A DNA stretch of 64,000 nt, taken from Ecdyonurus torrentis. Its lineage: Eukaryota > Arthropoda > Insecta > Ephemeroptera > Heptageniidae. The notes below the pieces were generated by a model. That model ran no database searches and had not been told where the DNA came from. It saw only the letters and a program-made list of their open reading frames with translations. The number at the start of each line of letters is the position of its first letter. Within the stretch, counting starts at the first letter, position 1. The translations under genes were made by a program, and so were the position numbers. The stretch lies in NCBI GenBank assembly GCA_949318235.1, contig OX439132.1, forward strand, positions 15,717,943 to 15,781,942, read 5' to 3'. This document shows, piece after piece, positions 57,119 through 64,000 of the stretch.

Positions 57119-57432
57119 AAGGCGTAAAACACCTTGAACAAAAAAGTTGTGTTATATCCTAACAAACCTGAAAATCAACATTGATTTGGCCGGAGTCATT
57201 GATTTCTAATTTATTTTCCATTCAAAAAATGCCACTGGCCGTCACTGACGTCACAGCTCGCCCGGTTTTCGTGCGCGTAAAACAAGCGAGCTGTGACGTC
57301 AGTGACTGCCAGTGGCATTTTGTGAATGGAAAATAAATTAGAAATCATTGACTTTCTCTAAATCAACGTTGATTTTCAGGTTTGTTAGGATATTGCACAA
57401 CTTTTTTTTTTATTCAAGGTGTTATACGCCTT
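57119..57432. mobile_element. 314-bp near-perfect palindromic MITE with TA target duplication
   Basis: The two arms (57119-57261 and 57286-57432) are close to mirror complements, surrounding a 24-base G/C-rich loop. The ends read AAGGCGTAAAACACCTTG and its complement, flanked by TA at 57117-57118 and 57433-57434. Each arm carries a TGACGTCA palindrome (57246-57253, 57294-57301). There is no coding capacity. High arm similarity suggests a recent insertion compared with the 233-826 element. It lies about 0.8 kb upstream of the nested gene's ATG. Confidence 0.82.
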
Positions 57433-58322
57433 TAAGTGTTTACTACTCTATTTCACGTAACTCGTAAAACATTTCTTTATAACTTTATGTCATTCTTTTT
57501 ATTTTAAACCAATTATAAATTAATAATCAACGTTTTAGAATTTATTGTTATATTACAATATGGAAAAATAGAAAAATATTACACTTGAATGTACCTTGTT
57601 ATTTTTTTATAAAGTTTGGCATTGCACGATAATATTATAGTATTTTAAAAATAGAAATACAATTGAGGTAACAACAACGAATCTAAAGTTTTGTAATAAC
57701 AAAGAAAAATAATAGTTTTTGATACGGTGTACTAGCGCATTGTATAATAATAATAAAAAATTTACTTCCTAATTGCGGGATTCGATCGTGTATATATATA
57801 TATTTTTTTTTTCTGTCACGCGAACATTGTGGGGTAAAATACCGCAAGTAGCGTGGTTGAAAAGTGGGGTTGAGTTGGGGGTTATAGTCTGTCAGTCGCC
57901 TCAGCTCTCACAGTTATAGTCACGTTATTACTAGAGTTTGACCAACAAAACAACTTTTTTTATATATATATAACTTCAGGTGCTTTATAATAATGATAGA
58001 TCAATAATAGACTCTAGCTTTATTGTGTTCTATATTCTCATTATATTTAATTGTATATATTTTATTATTAATTTTTGGCTTAACTTATAGAGATATTTTA
58101 CAACAGGTGTTTTCAATATTATTGATTAATTTTAAATTATTTTGGTGCATAATTCTTATTTATTGTAGTGATAGGAGGAAGCTAAAGGTATATAAAGATC
58201 AACACAGGGGTCAAATATTGTAGTATAAAACTGAATTTATGATGTAATTTTGATAAAATCAATAGAAAATATTACCTACCATGTATTTTTACTTCCCCTT
58301 TACATGGTCGCAAAAGAACATT

Positions 58323-58361
<39 letters not shown>

Positions 58362-58510
58362 TGATTTGAAAGTATTATGGATGAAGGGGATATGTTTTTC
58401 TATAGTCTTGCGTCTCATATTTTTTGTTCGTATTATGTTATCTGATGCGTAGTTTTTTTTCCTGATAAAAATTTGCTTTTCTTTTTCATCCTTCTTTACA
58501 AATTTTTATA

Positions 58511-58524
58511 GTTGCTATGGAAAC
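58511..58524 (+). promoter_or_regulatory. RFX X-box-like site
   Basis: GTTGCTATGGAAAC fits the same RFX consensus and shares its first 10 bases with the site at 54431. It lies in the same intron, on the other side of the nested gene. Confidence 0.3.
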
Positions 58525-59513
58525 AAAATTTCTGTGTACATACTATACTTTCAAATTAATTGTGACATACATTCTCATATTTCTAAAAAAGCATGCATGT
58601 TTGTCATTATATTAGCACAAAAAAAAAGTTTCTTTTGCTCAAAAAATTTCACAATCACATTTAAAAAGCATTGCTTCATTTTTTTTTTTTTTTTTAATGG
58701 AGAACATGGCTTACAAACATAATAATAATTAAAATAAATAAAATGCTATACAGAACAAATATGGTTGCTCGTTTTAATCTTTGACATTGTATTAGTAAAA
58801 CAATACTATTTTGTAAATGTATGCAAATTTGCTTTGAACAAGTGTGTAAAACATACAAAAATATTTTAAAGCACATTTTATTATTCATTTTAACATGAAA
58901 AAGTTTTTTTTTTTTTTTTTTTTTTTTTTAATGATGTGATATTATTATTAGAATCTATTTTTAAATTTTACTTTTGTTAATAAAAAATATACTAAACAAT
59001 GTAGCGTGTAATAGTTTCTTGGAAGCCAAGCTTATTTACATTGAGGTTGTTGTAGTCCGTGAAATTGGTCCATTAAACTTTGTTCACAGCATCTTAATCA
59101 TTCACATCAACGCATTTTCAAATTAATGTTTCTTTCACAGTATGAAAAAAATAAATACAAATTACAATCACAGCATACATTTTTTTTTTAAAGTTTGTAT
59201 TATATTATTTCATTTCATTTCTAAGAAAGAAAGTTATTAATATACGTATAATGTTGGCATACTAGGCTATTTAATTAACTTTCAAAAAAATATACTGGAT
59301 ATAAATCGAGGTTTGCTTGTCCTAAAATAAGCTTCGTGCTGTATAAAAAAAATTATAAAACATTTTTAAAAAAATGTCTGAATTCAACAAAGATGCAAAC
59401 TCGTACGTGAATGTTTGATCGTATTACTTTTACGATATTTAATTATGTTTATTATAATAGATATTTGATTTTCTTACGCAGATAGTAATTTTATAATATT
59501 ATATTTACTTATA

Positions 59514-59695
59514 CAGTCTTCTGGGGTGACTTTATTGAACACCCAATTATCTTTGTCTGCGGGCTTCATTTGAGAAATTTGAAGAATCTTACTATTGTTC
59601 AAATTTATTTGTGATCTTAATGACATGTTTCAAAATTTTGAAATGAGTGCCCAAAGTAGAAATAAGTGGGTGTTCAAAGTCAACCCAGTTGACTG
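59514..59695. mobile_element. 182-bp MITE with TA target duplication
   Basis: Terminal inverted repeats begin CAGTCTTCTGGGGTGAC on the left and CAGTCAACTGGGTTGAC when the right end is reverse-complemented. Homology continues inward through GAACACCCA...TTAT and a G/C-rich step to about 65 bases per arm. TA flanks both sides (59512-59513, 59696-59697). There is no open frame. Confidence 0.72.
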
Positions 59696-60477
59696 TACTT
59701 TAAGATTTTAATTATTTACCCAATACTCAAATTAAATGATTACTTATACAAAATCTCGTATCTCTCATTTAAAATTGATATAAAATACGAGTTATAAAAC
59801 CTTCATTACGTTTAAGAAGAAGGAGAAGAAGAAGACATTTCAATTAGCTCTATGTAAATTTACTGCTTGCTTGATAAATTTGAATTGAATAAAGGATTTT
59901 GATTTCATCAAGATATAAGATGAAATATTGGCACCCTGACGAGAATCGATGCTTAACAATAGAATGGAGTAATCTACATTCCAAGCTTTACTCTCTCTCT
60001 CTCTCTCTCTCTCTAGTTGGGTGAGAGTTAATTTAATCCAAAAGTGATTAGAAATGTGACGGCTAAGCAGATTATACTGATCTTCTCTCAATATGCTATA
60101 TACTTATATCTATATACACAACTCTATTGTTATATATATATATATATATATATATCACGAATGCATGAATTTCAAGTATAGCTTATATAGTAGTATCAAA
60201 ACTAATTAGTGGTAATAATATACTAATTATGACTTGATTGATATCTTATGATATAATAATTAGATTGTATAATTTAGTATATTAATGGTTAAGGTTATGA
60301 TTATATTATCACTTATTACATATCATCAATATTAATTTTTTTCATTTTTTCTAATATATGTTTAATTTTTTGTTGGGATGAATATGTATGAAACATAATG
60401 GAAGTTTAATCATGTTCTTAATTTTGTAAATTAAGCAAACACAAATGAACATAAGTGGTGAAGCTCGTAGAACAAAG

Positions 60478-60609
<132 letters not shown>

Positions 60610-62711
60610 TTATATATTTATATATATTATATACCTAACTGTAAAAAATAAAATGTATATTTTATAAAGTATAAATAGCTTCTTTATCAAAATAATAATA
60701 TAGAAAATCTTGTAATAAAATCTCAAAATAAACGTCTAATAAATTAGTATTGAACTTTGGTAAACAAAAATTTATATATATATAATTTAATGTAAAGTTT
60801 AACCGATAAAAGTTATACAGTATAGTTTTGAAGATAAATGCTATGGAAACTCAACTATAACTGACTCTCTCCCAATGATGAACTATCTCAGCCTCCTGTG
60901 ATATACAGTATACCCTATATACATAGTTTTGCTGTCTAGAACACATTACCCAACTTACTGACCATGCTGTCTAAACTTTACTTAGATAATTTACCATCTA
61001 ACTGGCAAATAGAAACACAAGGCCAGTGTAAAGTAAACTAAATCATCTGCCCCAGAGAAGAAAACCTCACGATTATAAAATAAATGGTATAACCCTCTCC
61101 TATTCTTATATATAAAATTAATAGTCTAGACTTTGTTTATTGAGTTACATCAAACACGTTTTAATTTAGTATACTGTTAATTTATTGATTTAATTATAAA
61201 ATCTAATAAAAAAAGGTTATAAATTTGAGGGTGAAATACATTTATATATTCTTACTTCTATAATATGTAATAATATTTTAATTTTTAACTTTAACGTTTC
61301 TTAGGTTCTAATTTAATTATTTTTTATTGCAGTTTTTGTAAATTATTTTTGAATTTGTTGGGATTTTTGTATGCATTTATTATAATTAGTATTTTAGAAA
61401 AAATCATTCCAATATATTTTTTCGCAGTTCAAAATTGTCTCCGTATAACAAATATGAAATTGTATTAGCTGTAGCTAAATAAATAACAATTTCATTTCAC
61501 TTTCATTTCAGTTGAAATAAAACAAAATAAATGAATGAATTTTTTCAGAATTTTATTAAACCAATTTTTTTGTAATAATTTATTTTATTTATAATCGGCT
61601 TATATTACTTTTATTTATATTTTTTTATGCGACTTCAAGTAAAAATTGTCTTGAGGTAATCGTACCTTTATAAGTACAGAGAGACAAATTTTTTCTTACT
61701 CTACTAATATGAAATTTTGAGAAGAATTCTGTTGGTTTAAGAAAAATTCTGAGAAACTGAGTAAATAAATGAAAAAGTCTTCATATAAGTATAATATATT
61801 ATTCTATAAAGTAGTTTCTTTTATATAATATAATATTTGAAGCTAAAGTTTTGTCTTTCACACACGTGTTTTATCTTCTTTAGAAATTTTTTATTTATTT
61901 TATGATTGCTAGTTAAGAATTCCATTACCTAAATCTTTCTTTATATTCATACAATACAGTATAAGCTCGTGAGGATCAAACTTTTTGTAGCAACCTGTAC
62001 AAGTTTTTTTTTTTTTTTTTTTTCATTTTTGTTACCGCACGTATTCGTACACATAGGTAAGAAAAAAAATAGATAAATTTTAAATTATGGCAATTTATGT
62101 ATAGTAACAGTAAATAATAAAATAAACTTGGTTACATTTTTATCGCATTTAATTTTATGTTATTTGTGGATTAAGAAATAAATTTATAACATGAAACATG
62201 ACATTTTTATAAAATATTAAATATATTTTAATAGAATTTTTATCAAATATATCAAACAATTTCTCATCTTTTTTTTTTTTTTTTTTTTTTTTGGTGAGAA
62301 TTGAACATTTGTGTCATGCAAGTTAAATTTTTTTTTCTGATGGAAACGTAGAATACTATCAAGATTTACTATTTGACTTAAAATAGAAGAAATAAAAATA
62401 TATTGAGACATATTTGATAAAGATTGATACGACTGACCAAATTTATTTCACAATTTAACTCAAGCTTTTAGAAAATCGGAAATTGAGTAAGGAAAGCACA
62501 AGCGTAATCTTTCATTTAAATCTTTGTCACTTGACATCTCATGTATGTCACGTATTATATATATATATATATATCACGTTTATAAAAACGATACAATGAT
62601 AAATGATAGACATAGCTTTTAAGATTTTAAATTATAATTAACTTTGATGAAAATAATTTTCAAGTACATATATAAAAAATTAATATTTTTTGTTGTTCTG
62701 TTTGTTTACAG

Positions 62712-62963
62712 CTGATGGCGAGAGTAGTGTTATCCCAAGTATGACATCACATCCGGTTCACGTATACTCCGGAGATGATGCACTAATTACATGTGTAGTA
62801 AGAGGTGGTACACCTCCACAAAGTTTACCTAGTGTAGTATGGGCAAGAATGAAAATAGCTTCAATGCATGAAATTCATAGAGATGATGCACCAAGAGAAC
62901 TTTTAACTGCAGGAGTAACTCGAGTCACGCCAGATCAAAGAGTTCACGTCATCCACGATGCAG
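62712..62963 (+). CDS. Second coding exon: N-terminal half of an Ig domain (lachesin/Amalgam/DIP-like)
   Basis: The exon is bounded by a strong acceptor (ttctgtttgtttacag) and a donor (gcag/gtaagag). It is 252 bases long and phase 1 at both ends, the classic symmetric arrangement of Ig-module exons. Numbered from the exon-1 Met it covers residues 29-112. It shows the B-strand Cys56 (in ALITCVV), the core Trp72 (in SVVWARM) and a LLTAGVTRVTPDQRVHV stretch. The DQR step resembles the C'-D-E region of arthropod neuronal Ig proteins such as Amalgam, lachesin and DIP/Dpr. The partner Cys (the usual D-x-Y-x-C) is absent, so it must be on the next exon beyond the window. The Cys-to-Trp spacing of 16 residues is on the long side. 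Such proteins act in homophilic or heterophilic adhesion and synaptic partner recognition at the cell surface. That role is family knowledge; the subfamily is a guess. Confidence 0.78.
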
Positions 62964-63942
62964 GTAAGAGAATAATAATAATAATATAACAATAAACATG
63001 CAAGTATGCAGATGAGTTCTCATTGTGTACATATATAGTAAATGTTGTTTTAATTAAATCTAACATTGTTGTTTTATTATATAAAGTAGGCTAATTGCTT
63101 TTATAAGTTCTGATTTTGAATATTAATTTATACATTGATATACTCAAAAGAGATTGTATTTACTTTATTATATCAAACATAATGTTTTTTAAGAGGTGTT
63201 AAATTTAGAAATTAATCTGCTTTACTAAATAATTTGTCATTGTTTACGTATTGAGGTTCTGAAATTGTAACATTTACAATAATATACACTAAATATAACA
63301 CAAAATAAGGTACTTATAGCTTAAAAGTGTAAGAACAAGGTAACCTTAAAGTGCTTACTTAGAACTTCAATAAGATAAATATTAGAATAATATGTAGGTA
63401 GGAAGATAACATAGAAAAAAATATCAATTTACTTTACTTGAATAAAGTTATATTTGAAGTCTGTTTTGTCAACAAAACTTATATTTACCACTATTATAAA
63501 TTATTATCTTTTAAAACAAACTATTATTATATTTGAGAAATATATGAAATTCAAACTTGGTAGTTTAATGTTTATGTACTTTATAAATTAAGTTTACAAT
63601 GTTTAAATGTTTTTTGCTTTAATTTTATACTAAGAATAATAATAATAAAAAAAAAACTATTGACGTCACAACTTTGTAGTCCTGCTAGAGTTACAAAATC
63701 GACCGTTCTTTAACCCTCATTGAAGTTCCATTAAATAAGCAAGTATAGTTCACTATTTTTATTTCAAAGGGGCAAGGGTTGTTTTAATTTTAAGTACTAT
63801 TTCTTTCATCGGGAGTAAAATTTAATTATGTATAGCATAAAACAATAATAGAAATTATATAATGAAAAAAAAAAAAAAAAAAACATACAAAAATGATTGA
63901 TTCACGTAGATATTTGTGTATTTAATGTCGTAAAATTATATA

Positions 63943-64000
<58 letters not shown>
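62964..64000 (+). other. Start of the intron after the Ig exon
   Basis: The sequence begins with the donor gtaagag and is A/T-rich with no open frame of note. It contains one TGACGTCA palindrome at 63661-63668, a poly-A tract near 63864 and an (AT)n tract that runs off the window end. Confidence 0.6.
63938..64000. repeat. (AT)n microsatellite running off the window
   Basis: AT tract with one GTAT step near 63949. Its far end is outside the window. Confidence 0.95.

Noticed and set aside
57770..57800. GCGGGATTCGATCG as a tRNA or SINE B box
   Set aside because: It departs from GGTTCGANTCC, and no A box or cloverleaf can be found at the right distance.

Overview
This is an A/T-rich, gene-poor stretch of a nuclear animal genome, most likely an arthropod. 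I estimate by eye that about three quarters of the bases are A or T. Support comes from spliced exons with consensus splice sites, a run of the arthropod-type telomere motif TTAGG at 40966-41006, an invertebrate-style immunoglobulin (Ig) superfamily cell-adhesion gene, and very many (AT)n, (GA)n and poly-A/T tracts. I cannot name the species, and I cannot separate crustacean from chelicerate or insect.

The backbone is one plus-strand gene. Exon 18778-18875 carries the ATG and a signal peptide. Exon 62712-62963 carries the first half of an Ig domain with its B-strand Cys and core Trp. They join in phase 1 across a 43.8 kb intron and splice into a secreted or cell-surface Ig protein of the lachesin/Amalgam/DIP kind. 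The rest of the gene lies beyond 64000. The acceptor in front of the first coding exon implies at least one upstream 5' non-coding exon, so bases 1-18777 are probably intron or 5' flank.

Inside the 43.8 kb intron, on the opposite strand, is an uninterrupted 241-residue frame (55584-56309). It encodes a predicted ER or secreted protein that I read, tentatively, as a highly diverged torsin-like AAA+ protein with altered Walker A and Walker B residues. A 3' splice site sits one base before its ATG.

The remaining sequence is non-coding. Beyond simple repeats it holds several small inverted-repeat (foldback/MITE) elements: 233-826, 21041-21160, 29129-29256, 37444-37661, 43419-43620, 48925-49070, 57119-57432 and 59514-59695. 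Five of these are flanked by TA as expected for Tc1/mariner-type insertion, and two families are present more than once. A 5'-truncated non-LTR retrotransposon tail lies at 39696-40042. Two minus-strand open frames at 4810-5153 and 6363-6664 have coding-like composition but no recognised family.

Layout: 1-18777 is 5' intron or flank with one large foldback element and two coding-like frames. 18778-18875 is coding exon 1. 18876-62711 is the giant intron with the nested gene, MITEs, retrotransposon relic and microsatellites. 62712-62963 is the Ig exon. 62964-64000 is the next intron, ending inside an (AT)n tract. I found no rRNA, tRNA or CRISPR.
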